From Lepidonotus clava (Eukaryota; Annelida; Polychaeta; Phyllodocida; Polynoidae), in assembly GCA_936440205.1 (NCBI GenBank), contig OW387135.1, positions 34,016,792 to 34,080,791 on the forward strand: DNA of 64,000 nt, in the 5' to 3' direction. Positions 43,246-54,269 of this stretch are shown here, piece after piece. Both the position numbers and the translations under genes were made by a program. The notes below the pieces were generated by a model. It was not told the origin of the DNA. It worked only from the letters and a program-made list of their open reading frames with translations, and searched no databases. Position 1 is the stretch's first letter, and every line of letters begins with the position of its first letter.

Positions 43246-43400
43246 ATGGGCCGCGGTCGGACCAACAACAAGAAACACAGGTACAAAGGGCTGACCCCCA
43301 TCCTAGAGGATAACTGTGGCACCGACATGGAGCTCATCATTAACAAACATTGTTTGGATGACTACAACCAGTTTGATAACTTGCTTCGACACCATGAATC
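43246..43400 (+). CDS. Best-supported coding exon, unknown protein N-terminus
   Basis: GAGCCATGGG starts 51 complete codons plus two bases, ending at the consensus donor GAATC|GTGAGT (43400/43401, phase 2). The peptide begins MGRGRTNNKKHRYKG (basic, nuclear-targeting-like), continues LTPILEDNCGTDMELIINKH and ends with an acidic/aromatic segment containing DDYNQFDNLL. Third positions are mostly C or G and the composition is that of a folded or conserved protein rather than a simple repeat. The frame extends upstream to another ATG at 43186 (MPGQEGQG...), a weaker alternative. After the donor the DNA becomes AT-rich, as an intron would. I do not recognise the family. Confidence 0.6.
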
Positions 43401-44635
43401 GTGAGTAGATTTGTTATGTGATTTATTAATGACACTTTGGTAACAAACCAAGAAGAATATTGTGAGCACTAGTGGTTAAAATGGATTGTAGATATGTTGT
43501 TCTTCACCGTCTAAAAGAGAACACTTCTTGGATATCAAATATATACAAGTGTGCAAAGAAGCATGGTAATCAGACATGCATTTAACAGTGTATAGGCTAT
43601 ATATGTGTTCCTAGAAGTTGGGGCAGGGGTATAGGCCTTCTTAGTAGCAGATTACCCCTACATTATTATAAAACTAAAATTAGTTCAAACATGTTGCCAA
43701 ATATGCAAAGCCTGTTTTTATCTGTAACCGAAAGTTAGAATTATTTTCATTAATTTGGTATTCGTTGCATTGCAATACGGTTCTGAATAACCTTATCTTT
43801 TTCGCGAAATCCAATTGCCCATTGTCTGACTCATCTTTCCGTGATATCGACTGCTGTCGAAAATTGCCTCGCTTTATATTACAACGTTTGCTCTTTACAA
43901 CTGCCGTTGGAAACGATCCAGACATGTTATTAGCACCTCAGAAGTAGCTGTGCAACAGTGTGCCCTGGAGGGAAATCCCACGATAGGGTACAGGAGGACA
44001 AGTAGGGCCGGGAATCTCTTAACGCCTTTCTGTAAAAGCGCGGCCCATCCCCTCCCATACAACCCCATAACCCCCGATAAGCCGGGCCCACAGAGGCATT
44101 CCGCCCGGCCCCTGCTCCACCCCGAGCAACAGCTGTTCTGCCCGCGTATTTATCTGGCGGGGATTCGCCGCCTCCGACGACGCCACACACCAAACGGACC
44201 GAAAAAAAGAATCAATATTGAGGCTTGGGAAATGATGTTAGAAAGGTCTGACTTGGTTTAGTGGCTCCCAAGCACCTACAGCCCGGCTGTCCGGAGCGAT
44301 ATCGGGATAAGATGAGTCGGCCCGAGCTGATCAGAGCAGCTCTTAACTGAGGCTTGGAAGGTGTACGTGGTGTAATATCGGAGGGAGGTGGGGGAAAGAG
44401 AAGGTTTTGTATTGTTTTTTTTCTGGTCGGGGACCCCACCCCTCTTGGGTGTGCATCAGGGAAAAACAGACAGACACTCTGGTGGCAATATGGACAGAGA
44501 CGATCCCTGTAGGACCCCATGGCTGAATGTGGTAATGAATGCCACAAAAACGTGGCCAACAGTACACAGCTGGAGGAAGGGTTAATAATGTTACGTCCAT
44601 TGAGCTTTGTACCCAAGCATTGGGTCAGAAACTAG
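43401..44635. other. Probable start of a first intron, no exon seen
   Basis: AT-rich from the donor to about 43940, then a GC-richer patch (43960-44180) with C-rich words and several overlapping frames of no recognised identity. Confidence 0.4.
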
Positions 44636-44639
44636 TCCA

Positions 44640-45060
44640 AATAATCTGGATTTGGATTCACGTGTTAACCACAGCCAGAACAATCGCCTATTGTTAATCC
44701 CATAATGAGCCAATCCCCAAGAGATGGGTGCTATCCGGGTAAAATATCCCATCATAACAAACAAATTAGATTAAATTGATTGGCTGTAATTGCTAAAACA
44801 GGCATTATCACGACCTAATATCCCTGAGGAGAAATCGTCCTTCACAATAAAGGCCTTTTTATGAGAGGACAGAAAGCAGGACAGGGTCAATCGAAGAGGC
44901 GTTTCCCCGCAGTTCAATCCGATCCATTTGTGTTCCATTATTTGTGCTCTTGTGAATGGGCGTCTCATTTTATGGCCATGACGAGTAGGGCTTTCCTTGG
45001 TCGGCTGGTAATGTTTCACGGGCCCATCGAGCCCACGACAGACCAACCACTGGACCTTTG
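44640..45060. promoter_or_regulatory. Candidate developmental enhancer
   Basis: Dense, non-repetitive transcription-factor-like words include CCTATTGTTAATCCC, GATTGGCTGTAATTGC, GCCTTTTTATGAG and TTTTATGGCC (Hox/Cdx-like). The complexity is high and no frame is credible. It lies 1.2-1.7 kb into the probable intron after the 43.4-kb donor. Confidence 0.3.
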
Positions 45061-45189
45061 GACTGATCGAGTGGCCGCTTCACCTGTCCCCCGTGCCATG
45101 CCGCCGTTGGCTTTCTGTTGTTTAATTGTCGTCTGCTGCTACCACCTGCTAGTTACCAGCGATCGCTGCTAGTACTACTACGGCAGGGC

Positions 45190-46675
45190 GCTGGTCATGG
45201 GCCTGGTACCCACCCTGAATACACATGACCTGGGTTAGCTCCCTTCAGATCGAATAAATCACTCTTTGTCCTCCTACTTGGCCGCAGTCCACAACCTTCT
45301 CTGGTCAGGAGTAACCCGACCACTACCGGCCTGCCAGACGGGATGCTTCAAAGAACCATGAGCCCGCATGTCTCAACCTAAGATTACACACAGGTTGTGA
45401 TTGATTGAGACGTATGTGACGGCTAGTACTTAAAGTGATTTGGATGATCTAATTTCCACCGTTTCCACTGTTGAGAGAAAATATAAAACCAGTGTATTCA
45501 AGTATACTTTTTCAGGTTGTATGGTTGATGTGAGGTGATCAAAAATTAGTTGATACATAGTGATTCCTAATTTGGATATTTATAGATCTCTGTCTTAAAA
45601 TGAATACCTACTGAGGCCTTTTTCAAAAGTCATATTAATTGTATGAGGCAAAGTATGTTGCGATCTTGGAACGTTGGGAACATCATCTAATATTTCTAAT
45701 TATCTTTTGCTGCCATAAATCATTCTTTCGAAGCAACGGTCTATTGCTTTGGAATTATTCTCATATCTACCCGTCCTTCTGTCCTCTTTTTCTGTCCATG
45801 GCATTATTTGTATCGGTCCTGGCACATGCCGCTACTCCTTCTGATTCAGCAGTTTAACCACCGCTGACCAATTAATTAAGGGATGGAGCCAAAACCCCTA
45901 AATCAGACTTAGAGATGTCCCGTCACAGCATGTGGGTCCACCCCTCCCAAGGACCCACCCGCCCAAGGGCCAGAGTCGGCGTCTTTTCCAATCCCTTCAC
46001 GTTTATCTTTATTAGAAGGAATGTTTTCTGTGGTCTCGTTTTATCCTACACTGGGAAGGGATCACTTGTCCTTTAAACTGATTACTTCGTTCGGGAGGGG
46101 GTTTTACTTCAAGAGTTACCCATTAGGGGACTTTATTGAGTCACCGTCTGACGGTAGCTGATCGAGCACATTAAGTAGCACTCAGCAAGCGAGTCTTTTA
46201 TTGAGCCTTTTTGTTGATGAAAAAGTGAATTATACAAGCTGTTTGTGTGCATCCAAAGGAAGAACAACTGGCATTCATGAGTATCGTTTAGATAAGAAAG
46301 TAAGGAAGAACTATTTATTAAACCCAACGAGGCAAAAAGAACAGCTGAAGGACCTGAGAGGTTCTATATGCTAATGTATAAGTAATAACAAGAATAATTC
46401 ATCATTTACAATTATTTAATTCAGTATACGAATGTAGGGAACTAGTTTATACAGGGACAACTGCCTAAAATACGTCAAAGATCTTCGGAAAAACTTAGAA
46501 TAGAAAAACCAGCTTAAGTACCATGTTACAATATTGATACTAGAGAGTGAAAGGGAAAATAGACTCATAACAAGACAGGCAGAAAGTCTTAAGGACGGAG
46601 GAAGGGACGGATTGGTCGGTGCTGTGTTACAGGCGCTGGTTTCTCCGTGTTCCATACACCGGAACCTAATGAGCC
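45190..46675. other. No gene supported
   Basis: Mostly AT-rich with short frames; no repeat or RNA signal. Confidence 0.5.
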
Positions 46676-46699
46676 GACGGGGACCAGCTCAGACTTCTT

Positions 46700-47320
46700 G
46701 AGGCCTCCTGGCGGCCAGCAGGGGAGGCTCAGGCGACCAGGTATTTTGCATCATTAACCACAAGACGCCGCGACGTATCGACAGTGGTCACGTGATCGTA
46801 TTTACACGCCGCTGGAGAAAATACAACCTGTCAGAATGCGATAAAAATGTCCACAGAGAATATCAGGGCAGGGGCAAGGGGAGAGACACCGCTGGTGGTC
46901 TCAAGTGTGGTAGGGCAGACAAAGGGATTCCCTATAGTGTAGGTGATTGGCAGCACTATTCCTATAAAGCGACTTATATAACAGAACGTGTCACATAGAT
47001 ATATGTAATTAGATACACATCTCAAGCATAGGATAACTACTGCACCTAACCTAAACATTCACATAACAAAAACAGTAATCATGTTGATCTATTCTTTGGA
47101 ATGGTTTTAGCCTACCTAGATGGGAGAAGTCGTCGTGAACAGAGACTAAAGTCAATGATTTTCCCACTGATTAGCCCTACAAGAGTCCTGATTGGCTGTT
47201 ACAATACCAGCCGACCAATCAACGTTAACCCTTGCCATCACGTGACCGCAAGGAGAGATTACCCTGAGCCGACCTGGCTTTATGTTGTGCGCAGGCGCGA
47301 GGGGTCACGTGAGCTGCTTG
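46700..47320. promoter_or_regulatory. Promoter-like region with three TCACGTGA E-boxes
   Basis: TCACGTGA occurs at 46788-46795, 47238-47245 and 47305-47312, each in a GGTCACGTGA/TCACGTGACC-type context as recognised by MITF/TFE/USF factors (CLEAR-like). Inverted CCAAT boxes lie at about 47190-47195 (ATTGG) and 47215-47219 (CCAAT), 24 bp apart. The word GGCCAGCAGGGGAGGC near 46713 is a partial CTCF match. No confident start codon or exon follows in either direction. Confidence 0.4.
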
Positions 47321-47414
47321 TACTTGGCATTTCAGCCATGTACGCTGGGACCTTACAAGGGTGCAAGCAGATCACCAGCGGACAAAAATACAGGATTTCT
47401 TTGGCATAAGAAGC

Positions 47415-48880
47415 GTAGGTTTCTAGATAACAGAAAATAAGAGAAATATCGTACCCAAAGTTCACTATGACATTGTATGCCACGATCTACCCTTGTATTT
47501 AGGCATGGTATTCTCTTTATCCATGCAGAGTACAATAGATCGGGACCATTTTCCATGCTTCATCTTTTTTATTGAGTTAAACCGTTTCACAATATGTATT
47601 GCGTTTTTCAAACATTAGTAGCTAACGATTATGGATTAATGAATATGAAATGTTATAAAGCAAACGTTAGCTATTGTTACATTTATCATCAATTTCTATT
47701 TAATAGCACAGTAACATAGAATCATATCTTTGCTCTCTGGAATAACCAAAACAATATTCAACACTTATTCGAACATGTGCACGCACTCCAGCAATTTGAC
47801 ATTGAAAAAAGGTTATGAAAACAAAGATGAAAATTTAAAAGACGCCAGAGCAATGATGTGGCAATACTGTTTTCTTTTCTAGTTCAACAGAATACTATGT
47901 CTACTTGTTTGCCTTCAACTGCTTTTCTGTTAAATACGACTAAGAAAGTCCAAATGTCCATAGTTAAATGCTGTATAAGTTATGTCGCCCAGGCCCAGGT
48001 TATCATGGGTTTATCATTTACATTATTTTCTAGAAAATAATTTCAGGAGCTATAGTTTAAAGGTACCGAAATTGAACCTCTACAGTCGTGGTAACGTTTT
48101 ACATCGGATCCGGAGTCATCAACTTTCGGTACACTTTCAGTGCCGAAGGTGTGCCGACATTAGGCTCTGCTGATTTTAATTGTCAAAATTGGCAGCCAGC
48201 ACAAAATTGGCAGGGAATATTTACCAACATGTTGGTGAATTTATCAGTGAGGCCGCCGGTAATACATAATCGGCACCAGCGAAAATGTTGCAGCTGCAAA
48301 TCGGCAACGCACTTTTGGTACATGTGGAATAGAGCCTTTACTTATTGGCTATTGCCCGCATGTAATTAAAAACTTACCATTGAGCGCGTTTGCCGGGTCT
48401 GATTACGATCAGAAGGTAATGCTGAGCCTAGGTTAAATTCGATCTAATCAACGTGAATAGATAAGTTGGTTTAGTCATATAAAAACACATAGCGACAAGA
48501 TAAATAAGTAAAAGTAAAAGTTATCTGAGTAAAATATAGTGACTGAACATAGTTTGCTGTGTTGATGAATATTATTCATAGTTTATCGGTAGTGCAGAGA
48601 CGGAATATTATTTATATAAAGAATAATATAGAAAAACTGAATGGTTTCTGGCCAATGCATATAAGTCACTCAGGGTAGTTGGTGTCCATGCCACTGGCTG
48701 GTCACTGGTGTTGCCAGCAGCTGAGTGACATGAGAGTACCTCATATCTGTTGGCTTCTTCACTGTAGTGTTGATAGCTGCCCAGAGTATTTCAAAGATGT
48801 TACAATGTCTGCCGAGTTAACAGCCATTCAGACAATCATGTGAAACACTGCCACTGGTGTTGGAGCATTAGTTGCTACCC
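47415..48880. other. No gene supported
   Basis: AT-rich; short overlapping frames only. Confidence 0.5.
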
Positions 48881-48889
48881 ATAAGAGTT

Positions 48890-49058
48890 CAGGGGCGGAT
48901 CCAGAGATTCTCAAAAGGGGGGGGGGCGCCCTATTGTAAGATTTTCTGCTGGAACCTCTAGGTCTGGGAGTTTTACATTAAAAAAATCAATATTTTGCCA
49001 AAAACAGGGGGGGGCGCACGCCCTTGGCGCCCCCCCCCCCCCCCTAAATCCGTCGCTG
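48890..49058. mobile_element. 169-bp MITE with 5-bp target duplication
   Basis: The left end CAGGGGCGGATCCAG and the right end in reverse complement CAGCGACGGATTTAG match at 12 of 15 positions. GAGTT flanks both ends (48885-48889 and 49059-49063). G-runs just inside the left end and C-runs just inside the right end (C17 or so at 49030-49044) extend the inverted symmetry. There is no coding capacity. CAGGGGCGGAT-type ends with a 5-8 bp duplication are widespread in invertebrates; assignment to hAT is tentative. Confidence 0.8.
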
Positions 49059-49064
49059 GAGTTT

Positions 49065-51930
49065 ACTGCCGGTCAGACGTGCGACAGTTCCCAAAAGATG
49101 GACTGGTAGGAAAGGCGACACGGTTCCCAGAGGGTCAATTTAAAGGTAAAGTTCGTATGGAAGGCGAGGGATTTAGTTTAGTTTTTAAACAGGCCATATT
49201 TAATCAATCTTCGGTTCAAGATAATAACAAACATGAGTGTCCATTGGCCATGCGCGGTCACGGACGTCAGCGGAATAGCGACTCGGCTGGGGTAATGAAT
49301 TAATACGGTCGGAGATGGGGAAATGGAAGGGTGAGGGTGAAGTTAGTTTGAGACCGTGGACGACATTCAGGATATGATACTGACTTCATAGAAAACTCCT
49401 TTGCCCAGTGGAGAAATCTGCCTTGCGGTAGATGGCCTATGGGCACTTTAAGATTCAAAGCTGACATATGGCACAAAGTCATTGGAGTGATGAAGTGAGT
49501 TAATATAAAGTCGGCCTCATCTTATTACTACTACTTTTCAAGGAAATTAACATTTGAGCAGAATAATACGAAGTTTAGTTAAGAAGTTATATTTGTTTGC
49601 ATTGTATTTGCTATTATAATCCATATAGCCAGGTTACTAAATGCTTTTAAATATTTAAGTTATAATCTCACTTAAATGATTATTGTTGAGCAAGAGAAAA
49701 AGCAAGCTTCCCTAAAGTTTGGTTCGTATATTGTTCTTGCATTTCCATGCAATACTGTATAGATACGATACATAAACAGATCAGAAATACAGTAACCATC
49801 CATTTCAACTGTTCAATCAAAGGATGTAGTAAAATACTTCTTTACTTGAGGTTCATCACTTTGCATTGAAGGAACAGTTCGAATAATACTACAAAATTGG
49901 TAAAGAGACATATGAGCAGTTGAGATTTTAAATATTGCTTCTGTTGAGTGAGTGATGGGTTCATACCCGGGCCAATATAGTGACACTACACTAGGTGGGG
50001 ATTGTTAAAGGCTGTGAGCAGCTGGTGAGCCCACAGGAGCACTCACGTTTGCAGGATCAGGGGATTCCCGGCGTGATTAAGGCCGGGGCAGGTCAAACTA
50101 CCGTAAGGTATGTTTGCTGATATACTTACCACTTGTGTGCCTGAATTATTCTACACTGTGTACCCTCATGAATATGGTAAACCTGACGTCTGAGGTAATC
50201 AATGGCGATTTCCCAGCGACTACAGCGTCACCTGTACGTGTCCAGCACCGATCTCTCTGCAACACCTGAACGGATTTCAATCGAAGTACTTCAGTGTTCA
50301 GAGGATTTGTTTAACAGACCCAAATATACCAATTTGAATTGAATGAAAGTGGTGGGAGTAGGTGGAATATCATGTCAAACATAAAAAAGAGTCAGAATTC
50401 AGTCTGGCCGATCGATTGTTAGGCAAAAAGGTATCATTGGTTTGTTTTAATCAGTTGACTTTGGAGTTGACGGAATAAGGGAAATGTGTCAGATGCGGAG
50501 ATGCCGTTTCGTGTTGAAGCTCCTGCTATTGACCTAGTGCATTGCACTGTATATAGAATGACCGATATATCTTGAATGCTTTAGTAGATGGTATAGGGGC
50601 GTGGCATTTACTTGTAAATCACCACTCTCATGGACAAAGTTGAATTCAAAAATGTCCTACCCGAGTCATCTTGCATAGAAAACACGGAGGGTCATCAGAA
50701 GTATTCTGATTAAAGGTTAAGGAGTATGTGACGAGCAGGGTGTCCTTTGTTTCATTAAAAATACACATTACTGTACTATGCTGCAAAGTTAAAGAATAAA
50801 AACATGAATAGATCCAGCACAGCTTTCCCACGGGAGCAGGAATCTTGAGACTACATGACAGTTTGAATTCAAACTCTAAGCATTTCCTCCCCTGCCAAAC
50901 AGTGCAACCCGCATATTGAATAAAAACATTATTTCCACTTTTTCCATAGTATAGTATCTCTAGAGGCCGAACAATGAGTCCTTTCTTGATGAGCCTCTCC
51001 TATACGGGTTACACTTAAAAAGAAAAAAGGACGCCTAGGCAGATATAATGGTTTAAAAGCTTTCCTTTTCGTAGATTGAGCCAAGAGGCAACAGTGTTAG
51101 ATATATCGTGACTGAACTTCCAGATCGTTGTGTGAATGTTGGTTGGCAGAAAACTTATCACATAAAGAGTCACAGAACAGTCCGACACAAATCAACGGAG
51201 AACAAGGTTTATTCTAAGGATCTAAAACTTTTATATCCCAGCAGACCTGCCTACAGAATGAGCCCAGTAAGCTTTCTCTTTGTCAGTACCATAGGAGGTG
51301 CGATCACTTCTTGGACGGCACGTACTCCTTCACTGCTTTAGTTCTATCGGTGAAAGAAACGTTCTCTGCAGTCACCGACTGGTACTTTGCAAGGTGTCTT
51401 TATCTGCACAATGGTGTGATATTTAGATGCTTTCGGATTTATTGCCGGTTTCTAAACTGTGAGAATAATTTGGTCAATTCAATATTGTGAGAGAATCACA
51501 TGTAGATTTTCTATGCCCTATCACATTCGTGGGATACTATGTGAAAATAGATTTACAGAGTGAGAAACAATTTCAACATTGCCTTGACCCCACAGTGTAA
51601 AAGGTCGTTCGATAATGATTTTCTTCAACGAAGGAAATGAGATATAATTATGAATATATTCATTGGGTCTATATATGATGATAACGTTGATGGAAATACC
51701 TTAATGTCAATATTGTTGTTTCATATTAAACCTCAGCTTCATGGTGAACCGTCAGAACAATTCCATTTAATACTGTTTTAATGGCAGTAGGTAGGTCTAG
51801 ATGGAGAGTAAATCTGCCTTACCAACCTTGATTGGAACACTCGAAGTAGGTCTGATCGTATCTAAGTGAGTTACCTGCTCTTTTGATTGAATGTACCAAC
51901 AAGAATTAATGCGGCAGAGGTCAACTGGTG
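49065..51930. other. Long non-coding stretch
   Basis: No supported exon. Isolated words such as GGGTTCATACCCGGG near 49949 resemble a tRNA B box but lack an A box. Confidence 0.5.
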
Positions 51931-51935
51931 CTCCA

Positions 51936-51949
51936 GGATGTGACGTCAT
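51936..51949. promoter_or_regulatory. ETS-CRE-like composite, copy 1
   Basis: GGATGTGACGTCAT contains a perfect CRE (TGACGTCA, 51941-51948) fused to a GGAT half-site. It differs by one base from the known ETS/CREB composite CCGGAAGTGACGTCA and is identical to 63107-63120. Confidence 0.5.
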
Positions 51950-52039
51950 TGACTCTAAAAGCGTGCAGCCATTTAAGTGACTAATAGATTGCACCCATTT
52001 GAATTGATGAGATAGCAGAAAGAGCTCCTTGTTTTTACC

Positions 52040-53400
52040 TATGACCAGATGACTTCATTAATTTTGTAAATCAATGTGATGAGTTAATTGGGTTAATTGT
52101 AGCAATTAAAACGGAACTTTCGGGTATATTTGGTTCCCAAATGTTAAAAGCGTATCTTCATTTTGGAAGTCTTGAAGGGGGTCGATCTCGCGGCATTATA
52201 TGCGAGACAGGTCAAGGGCTTGGTTCCTTAAGACAAAATATTTCAAGGTTAAACAAAGGCAGACGGTGTCAATAACAATGGACAGGGTTTTACTTCCCTA
52301 AGAATTCATATTTTCTAGTGTTACATTTTTCATGTTGAGAGAACATCTTTTGAGAAGGAACCCAGTATCTTCTGTATTCCCATGTTGAATCTACCACAAC
52401 CTGTTTTTTAAGCAGTGATGTCAAGGGCTTGAGAGAGGCTGGTGCCGTATGAAACAAGAGTTACCATCGGGACCCAGTTGATCACTGGGGTGTGACGACC
52501 CATCGCGCCCCGCACGTAGACCTTGGAACTAAATCACGAGGCGTGGCGGGAGGGTTGGCAGGTGGCCCTGCCCCCGCTCCATGTTTAACGGCATCATTGT
52601 CCCCTCTTTTTATTGCTGAGGAAATGCTGGGGCACTGACCCCCTGGTCCATGCATTCTGGTTTAAGAGCCCCCACTTTGCCGCTGCTTTGAGGCTATCGA
52701 TCTAGGTGCTGTAGGTTAAAGCCCCTATAGGAATAATGCTGAGTCATTCCAGAAGATATGGTCATTTACCCGTTTTCATGCTCGAATTGCGTATAACATC
52801 GCATAATTTATCGCTATAAATAACTTGGGCCTATGGTCGCAGCTATTACTTTTCTGATAATGGATGAGCAGGAGTACGTGGGTTAAAACGACCCATTCAT
52901 CCTTGTGGCAGCTGAATTATCTCAACTAATACTTATCCCTTATTGTATAATTAACTGGGCTATGGTTTATGTACCTACAGTACCTTTGGCATCCTTTAAT
53001 ACATAGGGAAAATGCATTTAAGCCATTCTATTCTAAGGACATTGCGATTTTTCATGTTGATAAAATTGGCCTTCTCCTCACATTGGTCAATACTTTAATA
53101 CCGAGTATGCAGCATCCTGTTTAGAAAATAATCCCTGGGCATGTGACTGAAAGCTATTTCACGGATATCATTATGCCTTCATAGAGTAAGGTTAATTGTA
53201 TATCAACGTTTTCAGCAATAACTTCTGACGGAAATTAGAAGGGGTCAATTAAGAGGGCTACGTCGCAAGCGGCAAATCTGTTAGTAGTATGTGAAAAGAG
53301 GTTTTGTATCGCGCACATAATTCAGGTTATGCAGGCGACGTCCTTTACATAACAACATTTGTTTATCAACTATAATTGATTATATTGAAACGCGATATGT
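52040..53400. promoter_or_regulatory. Candidate enhancer cluster
   Basis: Non-repetitive DNA dense in motif-like words: TTAATTGGGTTAATTG and GCAATTAAAAC near 52086-52112, AATAACAATGGAC (Sox-like) near 52272, TCAAGGTTAAACAAAGG near 52241, then ACTTATCCC, TATAATTAACTGG and GGTTAATTG words from 52930 to 53205. A GC-richer patch (52440-52690) separates the two parts. No frame is credible. Sequence complexity resembles conserved non-coding DNA of developmental loci, but conservation cannot be seen from one genome. Confidence 0.3.
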
Positions 53401-53409
53401 ATTGACCTA

Positions 53410-54105
53410 CCAGGTTGACAAAATGTCTCTATTATGTGTACCTTTGACTAACTACTTCAAAAAACTTCTTTGCCATCAAGATGGAACTCAAATCCTGATA
53501 AATTATGTAAACTTGGTTCAGATGAGGCTCTGATGGCAATTTCTGATGGCATTTTTTTCCGTCCCATAGTGACAGGTTTCTCCGTTTCTCCTCCTAATCT
53601 ACCTTTTTGATATACTATGTGTTATAATATGGATATGTATTACGTACTCTAAGACGTCGTATTAGGGACGTTTAATTTTATTTTAAGTGACGTGATTTGC
53701 AACCGACCTGACCGTTGGTTGCCTTTTACCCTTGCTCCTCCCTTTGACGTAAACCTAGGGGGATCAAGGGTTTTGGAAGGGATTTTGAAAAGGTTTAGAG
53801 TTATGCTAAACATTTAAGTGTTATGCGAGGTATATTGCCAACCAACAGAATAAGTGGAGGGAGTCAAGATCCCCTGGACCCTACATCTCTTTTTATACGT
53901 TTCTCCTGTTTGTACCAAATACTAAACTTTCCCACATTCTGAATGGAAGATAATGTCTCTGCTGCAAACGTGAACAGCTAGCCTAGCAGTAAGTGCTATA
54001 ATATTCTGGTCCAAGTGACCAAGAAAGTCTTTGATGAGACTACAATTGGTCTAATACTGGTCCCCTGCTTGTCCGGCTCCTCATAAACAAATCACACCCA
54101 ACACG
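53410..54105. other. No gene supported
   Basis: AT-rich with no exon or repeat detected. Confidence 0.5.
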
Positions 54106-54119
54106 CCGGTCGCAGCGAA

Positions 54120-54260
54120 CCAACCCTGAGCCGGAAGTTGGTGTCTTGCGCATGCGTCACGAATGGCGTCTGGGTACCAATCTTGGAGGTCGGTAGCAGG
54201 GAACGCCGGGGGAGGGCGCTGTGAAACATCTGACGGCCTTTGGGTAATTCACGAGAGCTA
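54120..54260. promoter_or_regulatory. TATA-less promoter-like patch (ETS + NRF1)
   Basis: CCGGAAG (54131-54137) and TGCGCATGCG (54147-54156, NRF1) lie ten bases apart in a CpG-containing patch, followed by AATGGCG and a GCCGGGGGAGGGCG word. This pairing is common in housekeeping, often bidirectional, promoters. Minus-strand ATG frames start at 54298 and 54405 and a plus-strand ATG frame of 90 codons starts at 54449; none is recognisable, so no transcript is annotated. Confidence 0.35.
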
Positions 54261-54269
54261 GGCGTGAGG

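Larger units (their letters stand above)
40480..43420. promoter_or_regulatory. GC-rich, CpG-rich island with two or more candidate first exons
   Basis: This is the largest GC- and CpG-rich block in the window. TGGAGGAG occurs seven times on the plus strand (40802, 41063, 41732, 41763, 41868, 43047, 43236), four of them as CCTGGAGGAG, and I saw none on the other strand. Many frames are open simultaneously because of composition, so only those ending at good donors are annotated. The island has the features of an unmethylated animal promoter region, perhaps with alternative starts. Confidence 0.5.

Noticed and set aside
49945-49965. GGGTTCATACCCGGG as a tRNA or SINE B box
   Set aside because: No A box or cloverleaf-compatible sequence lies upstream at the right distance.
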